Source: CAZWUZ01 sp964637655 [NCBI: uncultured bacterium] (lineage in GTDB: Bacteria > DAOPZR01). Taken from it: a DNA stretch of 5,305 nt. The translations under genes and the position numbers were made by a program. Shown piece by piece: positions 1-4,921 of this stretch (the stretch's first letter is position 1; each line of letters starts with the position of its first letter). The stretch lies in assembly GCA_964637655.1 (NCBI GenBank), contig CAZWUZ010000262.1, positions 1-5,305 of the forward strand, in the 5' to 3' direction. The notes below the pieces were generated by a model. The model was not told the origin of the DNA. It ran no database searches and was given only the letters and a program-made list of their open reading frames with translations.

Positions 1-360
1 GGCCCAGGTGAGCGCAGTATAGTTGCGACGGGCATCGCGGGCAGCAGGATTGGCGCCGCGGTCGAGCAGCAGAAGGGCGGCGGCTTTCTGCCCGTTGGCG
101 CCGGCATGGATGAGCGCAGTATATCCCGCGCTGTCGGTGGCGTCGGTGGCGGCACCGCGGTCGAGCAGCAGGGAGAGCGCCTCGACCTGACCGGCGCGGG
201 CCGCATGCATGAGCGGCGTCTGCCCGGAGGCGTCACGGGCATCGATGGCGGCCGGCGCGGCGGCACGCAGGGGCCCGAGGTTGCCTTGGAAAGCGGCTTC
301 GTGGAGCAGGGCGGCAGTGCAGCCGGCAAGCAGCAGGAGCAGCAGCGGCAGATAACGCAT
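1..360 (-). CDS. Ankyrin-repeat lipoprotein, C-terminus cut off by the window edge
   Basis: Reading leftwards from the ATG at 360-358, 120 codons stay open to base 1, so the C-terminus lies outside the window. Residues 1-14 (MRYLPLLLLLLAGC) are a short lipoprotein signal peptide with an LAGC lipobox. Cys14 would be lipidated, which implies an exported, membrane-anchored protein. The rest reads as ankyrin repeats: a degenerate first unit near residues 19-41, then units with the hallmarks TPLMHAA, LLLDRGA, TALIHAG, LLLLDRGAN and the start of another at TALTWA. Ankyrin repeats bind other proteins; no partner or enzymatic domain can be seen here. An AGGAGG lies 6 nt before the start and supports it. 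The gene begins 11 bp after tag, so it is probably the second gene of that transcript. The family call is firm, but the biological role is unknown. Confidence 0.88.
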   Translation of the reverse strand, partial: MRYLPLLLLLLAGCTAALLHEAAFQGNLGPLRAAAPAAIDARDASGQTPLMHAARAGQVEALSLLLDRGAATDATDSAGYTALIHAGANGQKAAALLLLDRGANPAARDARRNYTALTWA

Positions 361-366
361 GATGAA

Positions 367-372
367 CCTCCT
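367..372 (-). promoter_or_regulatory. Shine-Dalgarno of the ankyrin lipoprotein, overlapping the tag stop codon
   Basis: The minus strand reads AGGAGG here, 6 nt before the ATG at 360. Its first base is also the last base of the tag stop codon (TGA, 374-372). Ribosomes finishing tag would therefore sit on the initiation site of the next gene, which is the usual arrangement for translational coupling. The coupling itself is inferred. Confidence 0.8.
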
Positions 373-1010
373 CAGGGGTGCCAGACCGCGGCACAGGGCG
401 GGGGCAGGCATTCTTTCCGGATACGGGCGCCGGCATGGCACCCCTCGATATGGTCGTTGACCATGCCCATTGCCTGCATCAGCGCATACATCGTGGTCGG
501 CCCGACAAAACGCCAGCCGCGCGCCTTGAGGTCATGCGACAGGGCGCGCGATTCGCGTGTTTCGGTGAGACGGCGCAGGTGGGCGAGGGTGAACTGCCGC
601 GGGCGCTTTTCCGGCAGGTAGCGCCAGAAGAAGTTGGCCAGCGACCCGCACTCGTCAGCAAGGGCACAGGCGCAGCGGGCATTGCTGATGGTAGCCTCGA
701 TCTTGCCGCGATGGCGGACAATGCCGCTGTCCAGCAGTAGGCGGTTGACCCGGGCGGGGGTATAGCGGGCAACGCGGTGGAAGTCGAAACCGGAGAAGGC
801 GCGGCGGAAGGCCTCACGCTTGCGCAGTATGGTCAACCAGCTGAGCCCCGCCTGGAACCCTTCCAGGCAGACCTTCTCAAAGAGGCGGGTGTCATCGGTG
901 ACCGGGCGGCCCCATTCATCGTCATGATAGGCCTGATAAAGCGGGTCAGCGGCACACCAGAAACAGCGCAGTTTCCCGTCTGCCCCCTGCACCAGTCCGC
1001 GCGTTGCCAT
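372..1010 (-). CDS. tag: DNA-3-methyladenine glycosylase I
   Basis: This 212-residue protein is a base-excision repair enzyme that removes 3-methyladenine from alkylated DNA. It aligns with E. coli Tag by eye along most of its length, offset by 12 residues. The zinc ligands are all present: Cys16 (RCFW), His29 (YHDDEWG), His187 and Cys191 (NDHIEGC). So is the catalytic-pocket Glu50 in CLEGFQAGLSW, with Trp58 matching the base-stacking Trp46 of E. coli. Other family blocks are GIVRHRGKIEA and the LKARGWRFVGPTTMYALMQA segment. The C-terminus runs about 20 residues past the last zinc ligand. The ATG at 1010 is preferred because an in-frame ATG at 1058 adds 16 non-family residues and overlaps the start of the divergent gene. 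The chosen start has no Shine-Dalgarno, which fits the predicted leaderless transcript. The ankyrin lipoprotein gene follows at once. Confidence 0.95.
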   Translation of the reverse strand: MATRGLVQGADGKLRCFWCAADPLYQAYHDDEWGRPVTDDTRLFEKVCLEGFQAGLSWLTILRKREAFRRAFSGFDFHRVARYTPARVNRLLLDSGIVRHRGKIEATISNARCACALADECGSLANFFWRYLPEKRPRQFTLAHLRRLTETRESRALSHDLKARGWRFVGPTTMYALMQAMGMVNDHIEGCHAGARIRKECLPPPCAAVWHP

Positions 1011-1016
1011 AAAGGG

Positions 1017-1025
1017 AGTATAGCA
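1017..1025 (-). promoter_or_regulatory. Extended -10 promoter of tag, predicted leaderless
   Basis: The minus strand reads TGCTATACT: the TGn extension at 1025-1023 followed by a TATACT -10 hexamer at 1022-1017. No -35 hexamer is evident, as is common for extended -10 promoters. Only 6 bp (CCCTTT) separate the hexamer from the ATG at 1010, which places the expected transcription start on or next to the initiation codon. The TSS position is inferred. Confidence 0.6.
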
Positions 1026-1041
1026 TACCCCGCGGTGTGTA

Positions 1042-1050
1042 TGGTATAGT
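1042..1050 (+). promoter_or_regulatory. Extended -10 promoter of the histidine phosphatase gene, predicted leaderless
   Basis: TGGTATAGT gives a TGn extension and the -10 hexamer TATAGT (1045-1050). Six bp later is the ATG at 1057, and no Shine-Dalgarno lies between. No -35 match is seen at 16-18 bp. The layout mirrors the tag promoter on the other strand, including the 6-bp distance to the start codon. Confidence 0.6.
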
Positions 1051-1056
1051 CGCACC

Positions 1057-1650
1057 ATGCTGCTGACACTGGTGCGTCACGCGGAAGCGGATGACGCTGA
1101 GCCCAAACGCTATATCGGGGGGAAGACCGACCTGCCGCTCACTGCAGCGGGCGGGGAACAGGCGCGCCGGTTGGGGGTGCGACTGCACGGTGAGCGGTTC
1201 ACCCATTACCTGAGCAGTCCCATGCAAAGGGCGCAAGCCACCATACGCGCGGTGGCCAACGGGGCCGCGGTGCAGACAGTCGAAGCGCTGCGGGAAATTG
1301 ATTTCGGCGCCTACGAAGGGGTATCGTGGGGGGAAATAGAACAGAGTTTTCCTGATGCCTGGCGCCCCATGGAAGAGGTGACGGTCCCCTTTCCGGGCGG
1401 TGAAAGCGTGTTGCAACTGACCGCGCGGGTGAAGCATTTCGCAGAGACGCTCGCCACGTACCCGGCAGAGAGCCATCTGCTGATTGTGGCCCATGGCGGC
1501 TCGCTCAGGGTGCTGGTCTGCCTGCTGATCGGGCTTGATCCGGGCAAGTGGTGGAACCTTGCCTGGGCCAATACGGGGGTAAGCAGGATCTCGCTTACGG
1601 ACGGGTCAGCCACCCTGCTCTGGCATAATGATACACGCCATCTTGACTGA
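1057..1650 (+). CDS. Histidine phosphatase family protein, alpha-ribazole phosphatase-like
   Basis: This 197-residue cytoplasmic enzyme belongs to the histidine phosphatase (phosphoglycerate mutase-like) superfamily. The N-terminal LVRHAE motif carries Arg7 and the phospho-accepting His8. Arg58 lies in SSPMQRA, the acid Glu80 in LREIDFGAYEG, a PGGES segment at 113-117, and the second catalytic His146 in VAHGG. The pattern of LPLTAAGGEQA, REIDFGAYEGVSWGEIE and PGGES, together with the length near 200, resembles CobC-type alpha-ribazole phosphatases of cobalamin nucleotide-loop assembly. Related broad-specificity phosphatases share these motifs, and no cobalamin genes are in view, so the substrate is not assigned. 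The gene is divergent from tag and appears to start on a leaderless ATG. The superfamily call is firm and the subfamily call is moderate. Confidence 0.92.
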   Translation: MLLTLVRHAEADDAEPKRYIGGKTDLPLTAAGGEQARRLGVRLHGERFTHYLSSPMQRAQATIRAVANGAAVQTVEALREIDFGAYEGVSWGEIEQSFPDAWRPMEEVTVPFPGGESVLQLTARVKHFAETLATYPAESHLLIVAHGGSLRVLVCLLIGLDPGKWWNLAWANTGVSRISLTDGSATLLWHNDTRHLD

Positions 1651-1869
1651 CTAACGAAACATTTTCCGCCTGAACAACCAGCAGGATAACCTGCCACAGC
1701 AGCGTCGGTGTAGCGCTTTTCACACACGCATGAAACCTCACGCTAATACGTATCCTAATATCTACAACAAATTGATAACAAAAGAATTACAATACATCAA
1801 ACAGTAAAGCACTTGAACTCTGCTGCCGATATGTCCGTCAGGAGCACCAGCGTCAGCAAGGGGCGGGTA
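1651..1869. other. 219-bp intergenic region with AT-rich leader and weak -10 candidate
   Basis: No convincing gene is present. A small hairpin, GCAGG-ATAA-CCTGC, lies at 1681-1694, but no T-run follows it, so it is not a standard terminator for the upstream phosphatase gene. From about 1741 to 1810 the sequence turns AT-rich. It contains TACAAT (1788-1793, one mismatch from the -10 consensus) without a good -35, and a TTGATA (1772-1777) too close upstream to pair with it. This is the likely promoter region of the following gene, with a leader of about 70 nt. Confidence 0.45.
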
Positions 1870-2469
1870 ATGGCGGAATCCTGGGTACCGGTTATCGATA
1901 TGACCTGTGATGAGGGGCGTACGCGCACGGCCACGGTCGAGCTGATCGAGACGCTCATCCGTGACATCCCGCAGTTCATCCTTGACCGGGTGCGCTTTGT
2001 CTGGATCAATGACACGATTGACCGGAGCGCGCTGGAATACCTGCAGGTGCGCTACCGGGCGGCACTGCCGGTCGAGGACATCTATGGTGCGGTTATCGCG
2101 GACGAGCAGGGGCGCTACCTCGAACTCTACTGGAACACTATAGCCAGCCCGCGTCCGAGCGCCTGGTGGCGCCGGCATGATGTGGCGGAACCGCGCCATC
2201 TGGAACTCTCCGAGCGGGTGAAACTGGTGCTCTACGACCTGCTGCTCGGGCTGCTGCGCGAGGCGATGAACGATGCGCGCGAGGATCTGCCGGCAGGGCA
2301 GGATGACGCGGACGAACTGCTGGCGGACAATGAAGGCACTGCCGGCATCAGCCCGGAGGAGGCGGAGCAGGAACAGCCGCTCCTCCCGGTATTCGACCCG
2401 CATCGTCACCGCAACCGTCTCGCCGGCTATTGCCAGCCCGTCAACCGCATCATCCGCTACCTCAACTGA
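1870..2469 (+). CDS. Protein of unknown function with acidic C-terminal segment
   Basis: I do not recognise this 199-residue protein. It has no signal peptide, membrane segment or Cys cluster, so it is probably cytoplasmic. Residues 1-90 look like a compact alpha/beta domain with hydrophobic strands (WVPVIDM, RVRFVWIND, IYGAVIADEQGRYLELYWN). A Trp/Arg-rich stretch (SAWWRRHDV, 97-105) follows, then an amphipathic helix (LSERVKLVLYDLLLGLLREAM, 113-133). Residues 135-168 are crowded with Asp and Glu. The tail is basic and aromatic (HRHRNRLAGY... RIIRYLN). The ATG at 1870 is preferred because AAGGGG lies 9 nt upstream. In-frame ATG (1831) and TTG (1813) starts would add 13 or 19 residues but lack a Shine-Dalgarno. 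GC-rich codon use matches its neighbours and argues for a real gene. A promoter for the next gene lies downstream. Confidence 0.75.
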   Translation: MAESWVPVIDMTCDEGRTRTATVELIETLIRDIPQFILDRVRFVWINDTIDRSALEYLQVRYRAALPVEDIYGAVIADEQGRYLELYWNTIASPRPSAWWRRHDVAEPRHLELSERVKLVLYDLLLGLLREAMNDAREDLPAGQDDADELLADNEGTAGISPEEAEQEQPLLPVFDPHRHRNRLAGYCQPVNRIIRYLN

Positions 2470-2500
2470 CCATCCGGAAAATCGCGGCCCGCTCTACCGT

Positions 2501-2530
2501 TTGACCCTGCCGGCCGCCGTGTGCTATGGT
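2501..2530 (+). promoter_or_regulatory. Predicted sigma70-type promoter of the thioesterase gene
   Basis: TTGACC (2501-2506) and TATGGT (2525-2530) are separated by 18 bp, and a TGC directly before the -10 makes it an extended -10. Transcription would start around 2537. A Shine-Dalgarno (GGAGG, 2538-2542) lies 6 nt before the ATG at 2549, so the leader would be very short, with the TSS close to the ribosome site. Confidence 0.5.
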
Positions 2531-2548
2531 GCGCGGCGGAGGCACAGC

Positions 2549-2959
2549 ATGGAAACCTACCTGGAGCGTTTCATGGCGGGGGACGCGTATGCCCGCCACT
2601 GTGGCATCGAACTGGTGAGCGCCGGCGACGGGCGGGCAGTGGCCCGGGCGGCTGTCGGGGCGCAGCACCTGAACGGGGCGGGCGCGGCGCATGGCGGATT
2701 TATTTTCTCCGTCGCTGACCTCGCCTTTGCCGCGGCCTGCAATTCGCGCGGCACGGTGACCGTCGGCATCGACGTGCATATCGCCTATATCAGCGCTGTC
2801 AAGCCGGGTGAGACCATCACGGCGGAGGCGGAGGAAGTCAGCGCGAAAAACCACCTCGGGCGTTACCGCATTCTGGTGTACGCAGGTGAAGAACGGCGCC
2901 TCGCGGCTGAGTTCAACGGACTGGCCTACCGCACGAAGCAGCCGCATGCCGACAAGTGA
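2549..2959 (+). CDS. PaaI-type hotdog-fold acyl-CoA thioesterase
   Basis: This 136-residue cytoplasmic protein has a single hotdog domain close in length and sequence to E. coli PaaI (about 140 residues). The signature NGAGAAHGGFIFSVADLAFAAACNSRG occupies residues 42-68. It contains His48-Gly49-Gly50, where the thioester carbonyl is held, and Asp57, equivalent to the catalytic acid of PaaI in its LADTAFAYACNS motif. The later strands (VGIDVHIAYISAVKPGETITAEAEEVSAKNHLGRYRILVY) follow the family pattern. PaaI hydrolyses hydroxyphenylacetyl-CoA-type thioesters and protects the CoA pool, but no phenylacetate genes are nearby, so the true acyl substrate is unknown. The ATG at 2549 is preferred over the in-frame ATG nine codons in because GGAGG lies 6 nt upstream. 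The frame stays open far upstream, but that part is an out-of-frame shadow of the preceding gene. Confidence 0.92.
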   Translation: METYLERFMAGDAYARHCGIELVSAGDGRAVARAAVGAQHLNGAGAAHGGFIFSVADLAFAAACNSRGTVTVGIDVHIAYISAVKPGETITAEAEEVSAKNHLGRYRILVYAGEERRLAAEFNGLAYRTKQPHADK

Positions 2960-2979
2960 CTGCCGCAGTATAACTACAG

Positions 2980-2995
2980 CGCCCGGCAGCGGGCG
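2980..2995 (+). terminator. Weak hairpin after the thioesterase gene, possible terminator
   Basis: CGCCCG-GCAG-CGGGCG forms a 6-bp all-GC stem 20 nt past the stop codon. No T-run follows, so it is at best a weak or factor-dependent stop. It may only be a chance GC hairpin. Confidence 0.25.
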
Positions 2996-3010
2996 TCCCA
3001 TGAAGTGCAG

Positions 3011-3039
3011 TTGACAGTGCTGTTGAAGTAAAGTAACAT
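3011..3039 (+). promoter_or_regulatory. Predicted sigma70 promoter of the MerR-type gene
   Basis: A perfect -35 hexamer TTGACA (3011-3016) and a TAACAT -10 (3034-3039, four of six consensus bases) have the ideal 17-bp spacer. MerR-activated promoters usually have a 19-20 bp spacer, so this layout suggests ordinary constitutive expression or simple repression. The ribosome site GGAG (3053-3056) lies 11 nt before the ATG at 3068. Confidence 0.65.
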
Positions 3040-3067
3040 CGGGCCATCGAGTGGAGAACACAAGCGC

Positions 3068-3625
3068 ATGTCTGAGACCATCGCCCGCACCTACGGGATT
3101 GCGGAGATCAGCGAAAAACTGAAACTGCCCGACACCACGGTCCGTTACTATGAGCAGCAGTTCGCGGAGTTCCTTGAGGTGCGGCGCAGCAGCGGCAACC
3201 GGCGGCTCTTCACTGAGTCCGACCTGCGTCTGCTGACCGAGGTCGTGCGCCTCAAGCGCAAGGAGCGCATGTCGCTGGGGAGTATCCGCGACTACCTCCG
3301 CTCACGCACCGTGGTGGCAGTGGCCGGGGTCGACCCTGAGGAACCCCGGGAGGTCGTACGCCCCAAGCCGGAACAGCCGCCCACCATGGTTGCGGCAGAA
3401 CAGATCGCCCCGCAGGAGACGGTGGTACTTGCTGACACCGGCAACCTGGCAACCAAGCAGGATATCGCGCAGTTGCGGGAAGAAATTGACAAGTGCCTCA
3501 AGGTGCAACTGGCCACCACCGAGGTCCTGAAACGCATCGGGCGCATCAATTCAGAGGTGAAGCAGCTGCTCGATATGAACCTGCTGCGCTACAATGAACT
3601 CAGCAAGAAACTGCAAAACAACTAA
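3068..3625 (+). CDS. MerR-type winged-helix DNA-binding protein with C-terminal coiled coil
   Basis: This 185-residue protein carries a MerR-like winged-helix domain at about residues 9-78. The helix-turn-helix lies in YGIAEISEKLKLPDTTVRYYEQQF, the wing in RRSSGNRRLFTESDL, and the next helix in RLKRKERMSLGSIRDYLRS. Classical MerR sensors carry a ligand or metal pocket, but none is visible and there is only one cysteine (143). Instead, a Pro/Glu-rich linker (about 88-118) leads to a long charged helix (about 127-183, LATKQDIAQLREEIDK to YNELSKKLQNN) with heptad-like spacing, probably a dimerising coiled coil. This layout recalls RacA-like or MlrA-like proteins, which act in DNA organisation or simple regulation, so an effector-gated activator role is not assumed. 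Target genes are unknown; the repeat-rich gap downstream is a candidate. It has its own promoter. Confidence 0.88.
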   Translation: MSETIARTYGIAEISEKLKLPDTTVRYYEQQFAEFLEVRRSSGNRRLFTESDLRLLTEVVRLKRKERMSLGSIRDYLRSRTVVAVAGVDPEEPREVVRPKPEQPPTMVAAEQIAPQETVVLADTGNLATKQDIAQLREEIDKCLKVQLATTEVLKRIGRINSEVKQLLDMNLLRYNELSKKLQNN

Positions 3626-3692
3626 CAAGCAAAACACAGCACAATCTCTTGTATATCAGTATTTCAGTTATTTATGCCATACATTGATTTTC

Positions 3693-3830
3693 CGGACTTT
3701 TGTGCAGTGAAGTTCGAGTGAATCGAAATTGAGTTTTGTGCGCCGGTATGACAGAAATTTGTTTGAGTTATGCAAGCGCGGTCGAGTTACTTGATATTGA
3801 GTTGAATGCGCAGTAAGGCATTTCGTGGTT
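3693..3830 (+). repeat. Degenerate direct repeats built on TTGAGTT at 34-bp spacing
   Basis: Exact TTGAGTT copies begin at 3729, 3763 and 3797, each 34 bp apart. A diverged earlier unit shows GACTTTTGTGC (3695-3705), which matches GAGTTTTGTGC (3731-3741) at ten of eleven bases, 36 bp upstream. Each unit places a TGCGC- or TGCAG-like core a few bases after the heptamer; the remainder of the units is poorly conserved. Related copies sit nearby: TCGAGTT (3782), TTGAAGT (3972 and 3994) and TTGAGTT (3982). The 34-bp spacing is about three helical turns, which would suit a cooperative DNA-binding protein. Function is unknown, and chance spacing in AT-rich DNA is not excluded. Confidence 0.45.
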
Positions 3831-4011
3831 GCTCTGGTCGCCCAAAAAACTGCTGTTGATTTACTGTAATCTGCAGTTCACATTTACAAGCGGTTGTATG
3901 TATTGAATATATGCACTCAAATCAATCCGCTGTTGCAGAATGGCGTAGCTCGACAGAGCGCATGGCAAGCATTGAAGTGCTTTGAGTTCTGAATTGAAGT
4001 GAAGTTGTTGC

Positions 4012-4041
4012 TTGATTTTTTGTGGAGAAAAATGTTATTAT
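4012..4041 (+). promoter_or_regulatory. Predicted promoter of the NYN-domain gene
   Basis: TTGATT (4012-4017) and TATTAT (4036-4041, five of six consensus bases) are spaced 18 bp, with a TGT directly before the -10 giving an extended element. Transcription would start near 4048, leaving a leader of about 145 nt before the ATG at 4192. It sits just right of the cluster of TTGA-type motifs. Confidence 0.6.
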
Positions 4042-4133
4042 CTATTGTGCAATTGCTGTTAGAGTTTTCTTACATGCTATTTTTCAGCAGTTAGCAATAT
4101 GAACTGAATATGACGAAAATGTGAATAAAAATT

Positions 4134-4153
4134 CTCGCAGTGAATTTTGCGAG
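4134..4153 (+). other. Leader hairpin upstream of the NYN gene
   Basis: CTCGCA and TGCGAG form a perfect 6-bp stem around an 8-nt loop, 38 nt before the start codon in the predicted 5' leader. A second, longer-range pairing ATTGCT (4052-4057) with AGCAAT (4093-4098) lies further upstream. Neither blocks the Shine-Dalgarno directly. They could affect message stability or be recognition sites for an RNase; this is inferred only. Confidence 0.4.
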
Positions 4154-4191
4154 GCCTATACAGCAACAGTTTGTAGAAAGTGAGGCAGGTA

Positions 4192-4722
4192 ATGCAACGT
4201 AAAAATGAAGGTGGAGACGGGCGCCTGGCGCCTCGTATCCTGAAGGATCAGCGTATCGGGGTCTTTGTCGATGTGCAGAATCTGTTCTACTCAGCCAGGT
4301 TTCTGCACAGTGCCAAGGTCAATTTCGCCAGCCTGCTCGATGACATTACCAAGGGGCGGCAACTGATCAGGGCCCTGGCCTATGTCATCCAGTCCCCTGA
4401 TGTCGACCAGACAGGGTTTCTGACCGCCCTCAAGGGGCTTGGCTATGAACTCCGGGCCAAGGAACTGCGCAAGCGCGCGGACGGGTCGGCCAAGGGCGAC
4501 TGGGACATGGGACTGGCCATCGATGCGGTCAGCATGATGTCGCGCCTCGATGTCGTCTGTATCATCAGCGGTGACGGCGACTTTGTCGACCTGGTCAACA
4601 TGCTGCGCGCCCATGGGGTGAAGGTTGAGGTCTACTCGTTCCCGGGGAGCACCTCCGACCTGATCATCGAGGCGGCCACCGAGTACTACCCGCTGGGCGA
4701 AAAGCACCTGATCAGGCAGTAA
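4192..4722 (+). CDS. NYN domain (LabA/DUF88, PIN-like) putative ribonuclease
   Basis: This 176-residue cytoplasmic protein is almost entirely one NYN domain, a PIN-like nuclease fold that binds a metal through clustered aspartates. Conserved blocks are IGVFVDVQNLFYSA with Asp27, KGDWDMGLAIDAV with Asp103, Asp105 and Asp111, and the family hallmark CIISGDGDFVDLV with Asp128 and Asp130, followed by HGVKVEVYSF. All expected acidic positions are present, so it should be an active RNase, although RNA targets of LabA/DUF88 proteins are mostly uncharacterised. No OST-HTH/LOTUS or other RNA-binding domain is attached. The ATG at 4192 has GAGG 6 nt upstream; a GTG four codons earlier is less likely because it overlaps that ribosome site. 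The gene stands alone behind a long leader and is convergent with the thioredoxin-like gene. Confidence 0.9.
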   Translation: MQRKNEGGDGRLAPRILKDQRIGVFVDVQNLFYSARFLHSAKVNFASLLDDITKGRQLIRALAYVIQSPDVDQTGFLTALKGLGYELRAKELRKRADGSAKGDWDMGLAIDAVSMMSRLDVVCIISGDGDFVDLVNMLRAHGVKVEVYSFPGSTSDLIIEAATEYYPLGEKHLIRQ

Positions 4723-4737
4723 AGCGCATTATCGTAT

Positions 4738-4760
4738 CCCCTGAAGCGGTTTCTCAGGGG
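4738..4760 (+). other. Hairpin downstream of the NYN gene
   Basis: CCCCTGA and TCAGGGG form a perfect 7-bp stem with a 9-nt loop, 15 nt past the stop codon. It is followed by further Gs and no T-run, so it does not look like an intrinsic terminator. It may cap or protect the 3' end of the NYN message. The rest of 4761-4867 shows nothing I can identify. Confidence 0.4.
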
Positions 4761-4867
4761 GGGCAGGCGCAGCGGAATCTCTGAAGCAGGGCGGGGCGGG
4801 AACGAAACAACGTGCCCGACTCCTGCTGCGGATGAGGCAACAGATATTCGTCAGGAAGAGCAAAATT

Positions 4868-4902
4868 AAACCCCCTCCCCCGTATCGCGGGGAGGGGGTT
4901 TT
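4868..4902. terminator. Strong bidirectional intrinsic terminator between convergent genes
   Basis: CCCCCTCCCC (4871-4880) pairs perfectly with GGGGAGGGGG (4889-4898) around an 8-nt loop, flanked by AAA/TTT that extend the stem to 13 bp. On the plus strand TTTTGTTG follows and would stop the NYN transcript. On the minus strand the hairpin is followed by TTTAATTTTG, a good U-tract for the thioredoxin-like gene, whose stop codon lies 20 nt away. The convergent arrangement fits a shared terminator. Confidence 0.92.
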
Positions 4903-4921
4903 GTTGCGTGTTGCGGAAGCG

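Larger units (their letters stand above)
1017..1050. repeat. Imperfect inverted repeat spanning the divergent promoters
   Basis: The left arm AGTATAGCATAC (1017-1028) and right arm GTATGGTATAGT (1039-1050) match at 10 of 12 positions as an inverted repeat around a 10-bp centre. Much of the symmetry comes from the two back-to-back extended -10 elements. The outward-lying CATAC/GTATG parts extend it beyond what the -10 hexamers need, so the repeat could also be a dyad binding site for a regulator. That second role is only a possibility. Confidence 0.6.
3626..4191. other. 566-bp AT-rich intergenic region with repeats, promoter and leader hairpins
   Basis: The base composition shifts visibly to AT-rich against the GC-rich genes on both sides, and stop codons interrupt all frames within short distances. 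The left part (3684-4015) holds twelve TTGA tetramers on this strand against two on the other. It includes four exact TTGAGTT heptamers. A 6-bp inverted repeat AACTGC/GCAGTT (3848-3853 and 3873-3878) encloses a small TTACTGTAA palindrome (3861-3869). The right part holds the promoter and a long leader of the NYN gene. No recognisable terminator follows the MerR-type gene. Confidence 0.7.

Noticed and set aside
106-740. Plus-strand open frames of 171 and 120 codons at the left end.
   Set aside because: They are antisense to the well-supported ankyrin lipoprotein and tag genes, have low-complexity or unfamiliar sequence, and are explained by high GC content.
1008-1058. Longer tag start at the ATG at 1058.
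   Set aside because: It adds 16 residues with no family match, overlaps the divergent start codon and covers both predicted promoters.
1681-1694. Hairpin GCAGG-ATAA-CCTGC as a terminator of the phosphatase gene.
   Set aside because: The stem is only 5 bp and no T-run follows.
1762-2409. A 215-codon minus-strand frame opposite the unknown protein.
   Set aside because: It is rich in Arg, His and Pro as expected for a GC-rich shadow. The plus frame has the better start with a ribosome site and balanced hydrophobic segments. The choice is less certain here than elsewhere because the plus-strand protein has no recognised family.
2273-2548. In-frame upstream extension of the thioesterase.
   Set aside because: It runs out of frame through the end of the preceding gene and reads as Arg/Ser-rich shadow sequence. 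The hotdog domain and Shine-Dalgarno fix the start at 2549.
3674-3816. Two tiny reading frames in the AT-rich gap: 15 codons from 3674 and 22 codons from 3748.
   Set aside because: Neither has a Shine-Dalgarno, both fall in or beside the repeat array, and their length is expected by chance.
3934-3990. tRNA-like stretch with a GCTC-GACA-GAGC hairpin and an AAGCA/TGCTT stem.
   Set aside because: The first stem resembles a D-arm (TAGCTC...GAGCGC) but its loop is only 4 nt. The second stem has a 6-nt loop, not 7. There is no T-arm GGTTCGA and no sequence able to close an acceptor stem.
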